Positions 35,231-42,562 of a stretch of 47,734 nucleotides of DNA are shown piece by piece; positions within the stretch are counted from its first letter, which is position 1, and the number at the start of each line of letters is the position of its first letter. A model generated the notes under the pieces. That model ran no database searches and was not told the origin of the DNA. It saw only the letters and a list, made by a program, of their open reading frames with translations. Both the position numbers and the translations under genes were made by a program. The DNA comes from Nitrospirota bacterium (GTDB taxonomy: Bacteria > Nitrospirota > Nitrospiria > JACQBZ01), in contig JACQFA010000092.1 of assembly GCA_016200255.1 (NCBI GenBank), forward strand, positions 1-47,734, read 5' to 3'.

Positions 35231-36195
35231 TCCCTCACCTCGACTTTTGTAAACACATTGTAGATCAACAGACGGGCCAGTGCATTGACCAGGATCGTCA
35301 CGGCAAAAAGCACCAGACCGATCTCGACCAGGGTCTGGACATACAGGTCCGAGGTGGCCTCGGTGAATTCATTCGCGATCACCGCGGCCATCGTATATCC
35401 CGGCTCAAACAGCGACAGCCGGATTTCCGGCCGGTTGCCGATCACCATCGTCACGGCCATCGTCTCGCCCAGCGCGCGCGCCAGCGCCAGAAAAATGGAG
35501 CCCATGATCCCGGAGCGGGCATAGGGCAGCACCGCAATCCGGACCATTTCCCACTGCGTCGCCCCCAGGGACAGGACCGCTTCGCGCTGGGAGTGGGGCA
35601 CGGCCATCAGGATTTCCCTCGAGACGGAAACGACAAACGGAACGACCATCATTGCGAGCAGGAGACCGGCCGTCAGCATCCCGACCCCGTAAGGAGCGCC
35701 CTGAAAGAACGGCAGGAATCCAAGCGCGGCGGAAAGCAACGGCTCCAGACTATTTCGGATCAACGGAACCAGGACGAAGATCCCGACCAGCCCATAGATC
35801 ACGCTGGGGATCGCGGCCAGAAGCTCGACCAGAAAGGTGACGGGATCCGACAACCATCGGGGGGCCAGTTCGGAAAGGAAGATCGCCACGCCCAGCCCCA
35901 CCGGCACGGCGATCAGGAGCGCAAGGGCCGAGCTGACCAGCGTGCCGTATAAAAACGGAAGGGCGCCGAACCGCTCCGCGACGGGATCCCAGGTCGTTCC
36001 CCAAAGAAAACCCCAGCCGAATTTTGCGATCGGCAACCGTGAGTTTCGGACCAATTCAAAAGCGATCACCCCCATAATGAGCAGAACGGACATGGCCACG
36101 GTGAAAACCGTGGCCCGGAAAAAACGGTCGGCCGGACTGACGCCCGGCCGATGGAATGCCGCGAAACGGAACGGACTAATACTTGACCTGACCAA
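35227..36195 (-). CDS. pstC: Phosphate ABC transporter permease PstC
   Basis: The 322-residue product is a six-segment permease with the EAA-type loop SQREAVLSLGATQWEMVRIAVLP. Glycine-rich membrane segments and the GVGMLTAGLLLAMMVVPFV block are typical of PstC. The ATG at 36195 lies inside the last codons of pstS (20-base overlap), and no better start is seen before the first membrane segment at about residue 30. Confidence 0.95.
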   Translation of the reverse strand: MVRSSISPFRFAAFHRPGVSPADRFFRATVFTVAMSVLLIMGVIAFELVRNSRLPIAKFGWGFLWGTTWDPVAERFGALPFLYGTLVSSALALLIAVPVGLGVAIFLSELAPRWLSDPVTFLVELLAAIPSVIYGLVGIFVLVPLIRNSLEPLLSAALGFLPFFQGAPYGVGMLTAGLLLAMMVVPFVVSVSREILMAVPHSQREAVLSLGATQWEMVRIAVLPYARSGIMGSIFLALARALGETMAVTMVIGNRPEIRLSLFEPGYTMAAVIANEFTEATSDLYVQTLVEIGLVLFAVTILVNALARLLIYNVFTKVEVRE

Positions 36196-37192
36196 TGGCC
36201 TTTTCCTCCATGGCGACCACCTCCTTGGGCAGCGGAGCGTACAGAAGTTCCGGAGCCAGCCGCTGACCGTCCTTCAGCATCCATTTCAGGAATCCCGTGA
36301 TCGCCTTGCCCTTTTTCGGATCGGCGATCTTTTCCGGAATCAGAAGCCAGGTGAAGCTCGTGATCGGATAGGCCTTCTCACCCGGAGCATTCGTGATCGA
36401 GACCCGGAAATCGGCCGGCATCGCCTTCGCGGCGGCGGCCGCGGCGGCCGTGACCGCATCAAGACCGGCCTTGACGAATTTACCGTCCGAATTCTGGACC
36501 GCCCCGGACGGCATCTTGTTCTGCTCGGCATAGATCAACTCGACATACCCGATGGCGTACGGCGTCTGTTTCACCAGCCCCGCCACTCCTTCGTTTCCTT
36601 TCCCTCCCAAGCCGACCGGCCAGTTGACCGACGTTCCGACGCCCACCTTTTCTTTCCATTCCGGGCTGACCTTTGAAAGGTAGTCGACCCAGACATAGGT
36701 CGTACCGGAGCCGTCCGATCGGTGGACCACGATGATGATCTTGTCCGGAAGCTTTGCGCCCGGATTGGCCTTCGCGATTTCAGGATCGTTCCATTTTGTG
36801 ATCGTCCCGAGAAAAATTCCGGCCAAAACCTGCGGGGTGAAGTTGAGATCGGTCTGGGCCTCCGGAAGATTGTAGGTCGGGACGACCGCTCCGAGGACGG
36901 TCGGAAAATGGAGCAGCTTGACCTTCGCCTTGCCCATCTGTTCATCGTTCATCGGCCCGTCCGTCGCGCCGAAGTCGACCGTCTGCTCGGAGGCTTGGCG
37001 GATCCCGCCGCCGGAACCGATGGACTGGTAGTTGATATGAATATCCGGATTGATCCTGGCATACTCGTCAAACCACTTCGAATAGACCGGGTAGGGAAAG
37101 GTCGCCCCCGCCCCGTTGATCAGCATCGGCTCGGCCCATGCGGAACCGATCAGGTTGAGCACCAGTAGTCCTGTTGCAATAATAGTCTTCAT
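36176..37192 (-). CDS. pstS: Phosphate-binding protein PstS
   Basis: The 338-residue product has a signal peptide (cleavage after GSAWA, residue 20) and the mature start EPMLINGAGATFPYPVYSKW, with the phosphate-binding blocks GAGATFP and IGSGGGIRQ, VDFGATDGP and RSDGSGTTYVW. It binds phosphate in the periplasm and passes it to PstCA. A GGAG site precedes the ATG and a four-repeat Pho box lies 28-68 bases upstream. Confidence 0.97.
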   Translation of the reverse strand: MKTIIATGLLVLNLIGSAWAEPMLINGAGATFPYPVYSKWFDEYARINPDIHINYQSIGSGGGIRQASEQTVDFGATDGPMNDEQMGKAKVKLLHFPTVLGAVVPTYNLPEAQTDLNFTPQVLAGIFLGTITKWNDPEIAKANPGAKLPDKIIIVVHRSDGSGTTYVWVDYLSKVSPEWKEKVGVGTSVNWPVGLGGKGNEGVAGLVKQTPYAIGYVELIYAEQNKMPSGAVQNSDGKFVKAGLDAVTAAAAAAAKAMPADFRVSITNAPGEKAYPITSFTWLLIPEKIADPKKGKAITGFLKWMLKDGQRLAPELLYAPLPKEVVAMEEKAIGQVKY

Positions 37193-37220
37193 CGTTTTCT
37201 CCTTAATCTTCGTTGAATGA

Positions 37221-37260
37221 GGTTACTTCAATGTTACGCTTACGTTACATCCGTGTTAAA
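37221..37260 (-). promoter_or_regulatory. Pho box (four PhoB half-sites) upstream of pstS
   Basis: On the minus strand four 7-mers, TTTAACA, TGTAACG, CGTAACA and AGTAACC, start at exact 11-base steps (37254, 37243, 37232 and 37221 as lower ends). Three share GTAAC. A 7-base repeat with 4-base spacers is the known binding layout of PhoB dimers. No good -10 box follows in the 28 bases before the ATG. Confidence 0.8.
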
Positions 37261-37263
37261 TTC

Positions 37264-38520
37264 CTAAAACTTCACCGAGAAATCGACCTGGATCCGATTA
37301 TTCGTCGGGTTTGGATCCTTCGCCGTCACCGGTGCCGGCGGCAGTTTGTCATCCTTGATTTTACTGTTGTAGTACCTCACCTTGAACTGGGTGGCATCCG
37401 TCAGGTTATAAGCCGCCCAGGCCATGTAGCCTTTCCGGTTCGTGCCGCCGTTGGGACCGAAATCCGAGAAGTTCAGATCGGCCAGCGTGGCATCCGTGTC
37501 GATCGATTCGTACATAAGAGCGAATTCGTACGTATTCGCCGCGGCGGCATTTCCGACCTTGAGCCCGGCCAAATAGGCCGAATTTTTCTTCTTGATCGCG
37601 GGAGCGGAACTCTGAACCGTATCGGCCAGGTTCTTGACCAGTTCGCCCGCAATCTGGATTGGAATGCCGGCATTGAACGAGACCGCCGCCGTGCCGTCGA
37701 TCACATTAAAGTCGTTCGCCAAGGTGGCCTTGTCCGCGAGGCGCGTGTTGCCGTCCTGGACCGGGCTCTGCGAAAAAGTACCGTGCCTCCCGTTGAACAG
37801 GCTGTAATACAGCACCGCTACGTTGAATCCCACCGGGTCCGCCTTCAACTCCGTCCCCGCCTGATAACCAAAGAGCCACTGCCCGTCATGCCCCGTCGCC
37901 CCGTTGCTCGAATCCAACACGATCTGGCCCACATTGGCAAAAACCCTTAAATTCAAACCCACTTTCGCCGAATATTGCTCGGCAAAACCTTCCGGATTAT
38001 AATCATCATCCCAGACCAGCTCGCTGTTCAAATTGATGAAGAACGGATTGGCCATCCGACCCAGCAAGACCGAGCTGTTCGGAATCTGCTTCAACTCGAT
38101 ATAGGCCCGGTCGATCCAGATTGCCTTTTCGGAGGAAAGCCCCGTAAAACTCTGGTTGGTCGAGACCTGCTGACCAGTGCCCGATGCCAGACGGATATGG
38201 ATGATCGTCAGCCCTTCCTGGATGTCGCTCCCGATCCGTAGCCGCAATCGTTGCCGGTTCACGTTTTTAGCATCATTGGCCTGTCCGGTGCCGGTATACC
38301 ATTGGCTCTCTTCACGGATCCGCAGGTCTCCGGACAATTTAATCTGATCCACAAAGGATGCGATCTTCCGTTTCTGGATTGAATCGGCCTCTTCCTTTGT
38401 AATGGTCCCCTTCTTCACCAACAGATCGGTCAGATCATCGGCCGCCAGGGCCGACATCGGCAGAGCCAACACGCCCGCCAAAACCATCATCTTTAAAACC
38501 TTCAAACTGAATCGCTTCAT
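37264..38520 (-). CDS. Putative outer-membrane porin (Porin_5/OprO-P-like)
   Basis: The 418-residue product has a signal peptide (cleavage after MSALA, about residue 26). A short helical segment follows (LTDLLVKKGTITKEEADSI), and then alternating beta strands to a C-terminal phenylalanine (VDFSVKF), the hallmark of outer-membrane barrels. It resembles the Porin_5 family. Lying between phoR and pstS and behind a Pho box, it probably admits phosphate when phosphate is scarce, as OprP does in Pseudomonas. A GAGAGGAGAGG site precedes the ATG. Ion selectivity cannot be read directly. Confidence 0.85.
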   Translation of the reverse strand: MKRFSLKVLKMMVLAGVLALPMSALAADDLTDLLVKKGTITKEEADSIQKRKIASFVDQIKLSGDLRIREESQWYTGTGQANDAKNVNRQRLRLRIGSDIQEGLTIIHIRLASGTGQQVSTNQSFTGLSSEKAIWIDRAYIELKQIPNSSVLLGRMANPFFINLNSELVWDDDYNPEGFAEQYSAKVGLNLRVFANVGQIVLDSSNGATGHDGQWLFGYQAGTELKADPVGFNVAVLYYSLFNGRHGTFSQSPVQDGNTRLADKATLANDFNVIDGTAAVSFNAGIPIQIAGELVKNLADTVQSSAPAIKKKNSAYLAGLKVGNAAAANTYEFALMYESIDTDATLADLNFSDFGPNGGTNRKGYMAWAAYNLTDATQFKVRYYNSKIKDDKLPPAPVTAKDPNPTNNRIQVDFSVKF

Positions 38521-38576
38521 GTCCTCTCCTCTCGGTTATGGTTGTTTCACTGCTTTGATCTCTGTTGCCATGTTTC

Positions 38577-38613
38577 ATTTCATTCCACACATTCAGCATC
38601 GATGGAATGAAAT
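38577..38613 (-). other. 11-bp hairpin in the porin leader
   Basis: ATTTCATTCCA (38577-38587) and TGGAATGAAAT (38603-38613) pair perfectly around a 15-base loop, 57 bases before the porin ATG. It may stabilise the message or take part in leader regulation. Confidence 0.6.
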
Positions 38614-38617
38614 CAAA

Positions 38618-38638
38618 GGGCCATCTAACCGATGGCCC
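38618..38638 (-). terminator. Terminator-like hairpin at the end of the 35-codon ORF
   Basis: GGGCCATC and GATGGCCC pair perfectly around a 5-base loop; on the minus strand TTTGATTTC follows. The stop codon of the short upstream ORF lies in the loop edge (38625-38627). The T-run is imperfect, so this may be a partial terminator before the porin gene. Confidence 0.6.
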
Positions 38639-38732
38639 GGACCACTTCACGGAGAATGGCCTGCATCAAACCGGGTTCGATCTTTTTTTCGGTCTTGTTT
38701 TTTTCCACCCCGGTCTTGCTTTTTTCCGCCAC
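38625..38732 (-). CDS. 35-residue basic protein or leader peptide in the Pho cluster
   Basis: A GTG start at 38732, 9 bases after a strong AGGAGG site, opens a 36-codon frame. The product has a Lys/Glu-rich half (AEKSKTGVEKNKTEKK) with an internal nucleotide repeat, then a short amphipathic helix (GLMQAILREVVRAIG), and stops at TAG inside a terminator-like hairpin. It is transcribed from a Pho-box promoter and precedes the porin gene. It matches no family I know. An ATG in another frame is too close to the ribosome-binding site (2 bases). It could be a true small protein or a leader peptide controlling the porin. Confidence 0.55.
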   Translation of the reverse strand: MAEKSKTGVEKNKTEKKIEPGLMQAILREVVRAIG

Positions 38733-38770
38733 GGTACATCACCTCCTCATCCATCTTAATTGAGTCCGAG

Positions 38771-38823
38771 ATTACAGAACGCATATGAACGGTTAATGAA
38801 GAGCGTGTTACGGGAAGGTTAAT
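38771..38823 (-). promoter_or_regulatory. Pho box and -10 box upstream of the small ORF and porin
   Basis: On the minus strand four 7-mers, ATTAACC, CGTAACA, CTTCATT and GTTCATA, begin at exact 11-base steps (lower ends 38817, 38806, 38795, 38784). TGTAAT (38771-38776), a 5/6 match to the -10 consensus, follows 7 bases later. There is no -35 box, as expected for a PhoB-activated promoter. Confidence 0.7.
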
Positions 38824-38845
38824 TTAGGATGGACCGAAATGCAAC

Positions 38846-40156
38846 CTACGAGGCGGCGAACGATTGGGACAATGAGGATTTTTTCGGAAGACTCACGACG
38901 AACCTGGATCCTTTTCCGATCCGGCTTTCGACCCGCACCTTGCCGCCGTGGGCCTCGACGATGTGTTTCACGATCGCGAGACCCAGACCGGTTCCGCCGA
39001 GTTCCCGGGAGCGGGCCCGGTCGATACGGTAGAACCGTTCAAAGATCCGGGGGATCTCCTTGGAGGAAATGCCGATGCCGGTGTCGCTGATCGCGATTTC
39101 AACGGCGCTCTCCCCCGGCCGGACCTCCACCGTGATCCGTCCGCCGTCCGGCGTGTATTTAATCGCATTGTCGATCAGATTGATCAGAACCTCGGTCAGT
39201 TTGTCCGCGTCGCCAATTACGGGCCCGACCCCTTCGGCGGGCGCCACCGAGATCGCCTGCCCCTTTTTCTCGGCCAGCGGCCGGAGCAGATGGACCGCCT
39301 TCCCGATCAGGTCGCCGATCGAAACAGGCCCGCGACGCCATTGATACTGTCCGGATTCGATCGTCGAAAGCTGGAGCAGATCGGACAGCAACGCGTCGAG
39401 CTGGTCGGCATGTTTTTGAATGATCCCGAGAAACTCGGCGCATTTTTTCGGATCGTCCTTCGCGCCGTCGAGCAAGGCCTCGATATAGCCTTTGATCGAG
39501 GTGAGGGGGGTTCGAAGTTCGTGCGAAACATTGGCCACAAAATCCTTCCGGATCCGCTCCAACCGTTTTAAGTCTGTCACATCGTGAAAAACCATCACGA
39601 CCGCGACGGCGCCCGTTTGAGCAACCGAGGCCTGGACGGTAAAAGTGCGTTCTTCCGGCATGAAGATCACCATCTCGTCCGACTGGTCCGCTTCGCTCTC
39701 CAGGACCTTTTGAAGCAATCGATGGAGCGGATGGTGTCGGAAGACCTCGATCAACGGCCGGCCGACGGCGGCAGGACCTTCCAACTGAAACATCCGTTCG
39801 ATCGCCGAGTTCAACAATAAAATTTTTGAATCCCGGTCGAGAACCAACACGCCTTCCACCATGCTTGAAAGAACGGTCCGGAGCCGGGCGCGATCTTCCG
39901 TAATCTCCGCGACCTCGGCTTCAAGATCCGTCGCCATCCGATTCGCCCCGGCTGTGATCTCCTCGAACGGTTGGATCACGTGGCGCGCAAACAGGCGGCC
40001 GACCATCCAGATGAGCGGAAGCGCCGAGAGAACCGTGATCATAAAAATGATACTGCGGTCTTGGATCCAAATCATCAACCCAACCACCAGCCCCAGGGTG
40101 AAAAGAACGGCCCCCAACAAGGCCAGCACGAACTTTTTTTCGAGGGTCAACGTCAC
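38846..40156 (-). CDS. phoR: Phosphate sensor histidine kinase PhoR
   Basis: The 436-residue product has two membrane segments (about 9-30 and 34-52), a linker, a PAS domain (about 90-195), and a kinase core. The phosphorylated His is His212 in ANVSHELRTPLTSIKGY. The ATP-binding domain shows the N box (LINLIDNAIKYTP), DTGIGI, FERFYRID and GGTGLGLAIVKHI. There is almost no periplasmic loop, so phosphate status must reach it through PstSCAB-PhoU, as for E. coli PhoR. It starts 3 bases after phoB. Confidence 0.93.
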   Translation of the reverse strand: MTLTLEKKFVLALLGAVLFTLGLVVGLMIWIQDRSIIFMITVLSALPLIWMVGRLFARHVIQPFEEITAGANRMATDLEAEVAEITEDRARLRTVLSSMVEGVLVLDRDSKILLLNSAIERMFQLEGPAAVGRPLIEVFRHHPLHRLLQKVLESEADQSDEMVIFMPEERTFTVQASVAQTGAVAVVMVFHDVTDLKRLERIRKDFVANVSHELRTPLTSIKGYIEALLDGAKDDPKKCAEFLGIIQKHADQLDALLSDLLQLSTIESGQYQWRRGPVSIGDLIGKAVHLLRPLAEKKGQAISVAPAEGVGPVIGDADKLTEVLINLIDNAIKYTPDGGRITVEVRPGESAVEIAISDTGIGISSKEIPRIFERFYRIDRARSRELGGTGLGLAIVKHIVEAHGGKVRVESRIGKGSRFVVSLPKKSSLSQSFAAS

Positions 40157-40159
40157 CGC

Positions 40160-40846
40160 TCACGGCTCCTCTTTGAGTTTATACCCGAACGGCTTGACGG
40201 TCTGGATGCGGTCCTTCAACAGGGGAATCTTCTCGCGGAGCCGGCGGATGTGAACATCGACCGTCCGGCTGATCACGTCGGCGTCATACCCCCAGACCTT
40301 GTCCAGCAGGGCATCCCGGGTCAGAACGCGGCCGCATTCTTTTAAGAGCCGTTCGAGCAGCCCGAACTCCTTGGCCGTCAGAACGATCTCCAGGCCTTTC
40401 AGACGAACCTCATGGCGGACCGGATCCAAAACCAGATCGCCGTAGACATACCGGTCCGGCGCCGCCTCCCGGCGTTCGGCCCGTCGAAGAAGCGCCTTGA
40501 CGCGGGCCACCAGTTCTTTCGGACTGAACGGTTTGACCAGATAATCATCCGCGCCCAGCTCCAGGCCGACGATCTTGTCCGATTCCTCGCCCTTCGCCGT
40601 CAGCATGATGATCGGCAGCGCGGCCGTTTTGGAATCGGCGCGCACCCGGCGGCAGATTTCCAGGCCGTCCATTTCGGGCAGCATGATATCCAGGATCAAG
40701 AGATCCGGAGGTTCGGTCCTGAGGTGCTGAAATCCCTTGACCCCGTCCCGGACCGCCGTGACGCGATAGCCCTCTTTTTCGAGATAGAGCGTCACCAGAC
40801 CGATGATATCCGGTTCATCCTCGATGACGACAATCTTCTTCGGCAT
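40160..40846 (-). CDS. phoB: Phosphate response regulator PhoB (OmpR family)
   Basis: The 228-residue product has a receiver domain with the phosphorylated Asp53 (LLILDIMLPEMDG), acidic pocket residues Glu9/Asp10 and Lys103-region KPFSPKEL, then an OmpR-type winged helix (about 130-225; LTAKEFGLLERLL, VDVHIRRLREKI). It should bind the two Pho boxes found here. It is the first gene of phoBR and has a modest promoter but no evident Pho box of its own. Confidence 0.94.
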   Translation of the reverse strand: MPKKIVVIEDEPDIIGLVTLYLEKEGYRVTAVRDGVKGFQHLRTEPPDLLILDIMLPEMDGLEICRRVRADSKTAALPIIMLTAKGEESDKIVGLELGADDYLVKPFSPKELVARVKALLRRAERREAAPDRYVYGDLVLDPVRHEVRLKGLEIVLTAKEFGLLERLLKECGRVLTRDALLDKVWGYDADVISRTVDVHIRRLREKIPLLKDRIQTVKPFGYKLKEEP

Positions 40847-40873
40847 GATCCATCCGCCTTGTTGGTTTCAGTC

Positions 40874-40903
40874 ATGGTAAAGGTTTGCCCGATCCAAAGT
40901 CAA
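40874..40903 (-). promoter_or_regulatory. Possible promoter of phoBR
   Basis: TTGACT (40898-40903) and TACCAT (40874-40879) are 18 bases apart on the minus strand, about 27 bases before the phoB ATG. The -10 box matches only four of six consensus bases. Confidence 0.45.
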
Positions 40904-40945
40904 CCGCTGAGCGCGAACCGTTCGGTCGCGGCGACTGATATTTCA

Positions 40946-40974
40946 TTGAGATATTTTTAATTTTATGTTATACC
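40946..40974 (+). promoter_or_regulatory. Promoter candidate for the 23-residue basic ORF
   Basis: TTGAGA (40946-40951) and TATACC (40969-40974) are 17 bases apart on the plus strand within an AT-rich stretch, 30 bases before the GTG start at 41004. Confidence 0.5.
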
Positions 40975-40986
40975 TTGATCATCAAG
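40974..40986. promoter_or_regulatory. Perfect palindrome at the transcript start (operator candidate)
   Basis: CTTGAT and ATCAAG flank one central base, placed just after the -10 box where a repressor could act. Confidence 0.45.
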
Positions 40987-41003
40987 AGGGAGGTGAGGCA
41001 TCC

Positions 41004-41075
41004 GTGGCGAAGAAGAAAGCGGCCAAGAGGAAACCGGCGAAGAAGAAAAAGTCCGCCAAGAAGAAAAAAAGATAA
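41004..41075 (+). CDS. 23-residue Lys-rich basic protein
   Basis: A GTG start at 41004 follows a GGGAGGTGAGG site and opens a 24-codon frame made almost only of Lys, Ala, Arg and Pro (AKKKAAKRKPAKKKK then SAKKKKR), like the tail of histone H1-type proteins. A promoter, a palindrome and a strong terminator (41096-41134) frame it, so it is a discrete gene. Its start region is almost the same as that of the 35-residue ORF on the other side of phoBR. It may bind nucleic acid or polyphosphate; no function is established. Confidence 0.55.
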   Translation: MAKKKAAKRKPAKKKKSAKKKKR

Positions 41076-41095
41076 TAATTTTTCGAGTTGAACAC

Positions 41096-41134
41096 ATGGG
41101 GATTGGATGAAGTCGTTCCAGTCCCCATTTTTTT
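41096..41134 (+). terminator. Rho-independent terminator
   Basis: ATGGGGATTGGA and TCCAGTCCCCAT pair over 12 positions with one U-G wobble around a 9-base loop, followed by a run of seven T. It ends the short basic ORF on the plus strand, just before the convergent P450 gene. Confidence 0.85.
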
Positions 41135-41153
41135 CGTCGCCTTTCCGTCGGGG

Positions 41154-42497
41154 TTAACGCCGCTGAAGCCGCATGGGCATCCCGTGCCGCGGGCGAAGCG
41201 TGATCACGGGCAGAAGCTCGACGGGATGATTCGGGACAAGCCGCATCCGCCATTTCTGGGCCAGCGTCGCGAGCAATAAGATGCCCTCCATCCAAGCGAA
41301 CGGCTCGCCGATGCAGGACCGGGGGCCGCCGCCGAAGGGAAAGTAGGCGAACCGGGGCCGTCCGGCCATCGCCTCGGGTGAGAAGCGCTCCGGATCGAAC
41401 CGGAAGGGATCGGGGAAGTAACGTGGATCATGATGCATTACGTACTGGCTCATCAGTATGATCGAGCCGGCCGGAAGGACATAGCGGTCGACCGTGTGAT
41501 CCTGAACGACGCGGTAGCCCAGAAGCCATGCGGGCGGATAAAGCCGCATCGCCTCCGAGAAAAGTTTCTTCGTGTAGGTAAGATGCTCCAGATCCTCGAC
41601 GGTCGGAGTTCGTCCACCCAGCACCCTGTCCAGTTCTGCATGAAGCGCGGCTTCGGCCTCTGGGTTCCGAGACAGAAGGTACCAGGTCCATGTCAACGCG
41701 TTCGCGGTCGTCTCGTGCCCGGCGAGAAAGATCGTCATGGCCTCGTCACGAAGTTGAACGTCCGTCATCCCGCCGGCGGCCCCTTCATCCCGGGCGAGAA
41801 GGAGCATGAAGAGAAGATCGCCGCGGTCTTTGGGGTTCGCCCGCCGTTCGTTGATCATCCGGTAGATCGTAGCATCCAGCCGCTTCCGCGCCTTGCGAAA
41901 GCGCCGCGTGGATGGGATCGGCAGCCGGGCCATCCATTCGGCGAACGGCCAGAGGAACAGGTAAAAATAGTCCATCGCCACGGCCAGCGCCTCGTCGATC
42001 TCCTCCGTTTCGGACTCCACATCCGTTCCGAAAACCGTCTTTGCGACGATTGTCAGCGTGAGATGCATCATTTCCCGCCAGACATCTTTCGTCTCGTCGT
42101 CCCGCCACCGATCCTGGACCCGGTCGGCGCAGTCCGTCATGACGGCGGCGTACTCCGCGATCCGCCGTTGGTGAAACACCGGCTGTGCGAGCTGGCGCTG
42201 GCGTCGGTGGAACTCGCCTTCGCTCGTGAGCAGGCCCTCGCCTAAAAGCTGCTTCGCCCACTCGAGCCCCCGTCCTTTGATGAAACGGCCGGGGTGGGTG
42301 ACCAGGACGTCATGGATATAGTCGGGATGGTTGAGCAGGAAGGCGTGTTGAGGGCCGAACCGAACATGCACGACATCGCCGTGGTCCCGTGCGGCCTCCA
42401 TCAAAAATCGGATCGGGCTGCGCCGGAAGGCGAAGAGATGGCCGACCAGAGGCATTCCTTTGGGACCGGGAGGCTTCTGAAGCGTCGCTTGTGTCAT
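41154..42497 (-). CDS. Cytochrome P450
   Basis: The 447-residue product is a soluble P450 monooxygenase without a membrane anchor. The haem-binding loop FGGGPRSCIG places the axial ligand at Cys395. The I-helix oxygen-binding motif AGHETT is at 259-264, and the K-helix ExxR is Glu315-Arg318 in SEAMRLYPP. The FPDPFRFDPERF block is present. The sequence looks like the CYP4/CYP102-type E class, often fatty-acid or terpene hydroxylases, but the substrate is unknown. No ferredoxin partner gene is near. It lies 65 bases after nuoN with no sign of a shared role. Confidence 0.93.
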   Translation of the reverse strand: MTQATLQKPPGPKGMPLVGHLFAFRRSPIRFLMEAARDHGDVVHVRFGPQHAFLLNHPDYIHDVLVTHPGRFIKGRGLEWAKQLLGEGLLTSEGEFHRRQRQLAQPVFHQRRIAEYAAVMTDCADRVQDRWRDDETKDVWREMMHLTLTIVAKTVFGTDVESETEEIDEALAVAMDYFYLFLWPFAEWMARLPIPSTRRFRKARKRLDATIYRMINERRANPKDRGDLLFMLLLARDEGAAGGMTDVQLRDEAMTIFLAGHETTANALTWTWYLLSRNPEAEAALHAELDRVLGGRTPTVEDLEHLTYTKKLFSEAMRLYPPAWLLGYRVVQDHTVDRYVLPAGSIILMSQYVMHHDPRYFPDPFRFDPERFSPEAMAGRPRFAYFPFGGGPRSCIGEPFAWMEGILLLATLAQKWRMRLVPNHPVELLPVITLRPRHGMPMRLQRR

Positions 42498-42525
42498 GGC
42501 AATTTCGGCGGCGGATCCATCTCGT

Positions 42526-42544
42526 AATGGTAAATCGTAAATAG
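42526..42544. repeat. Short dispersed repeat, copy 2 (before the P450 gene)
   Basis: Matches 12086-12104 at 18 of 19 bases and, like it, lies a few tens of bases upstream of a minus-strand start codon. Confidence 0.5.
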
Positions 42545-42562
42545 ACTACAGGATCCAACCGG

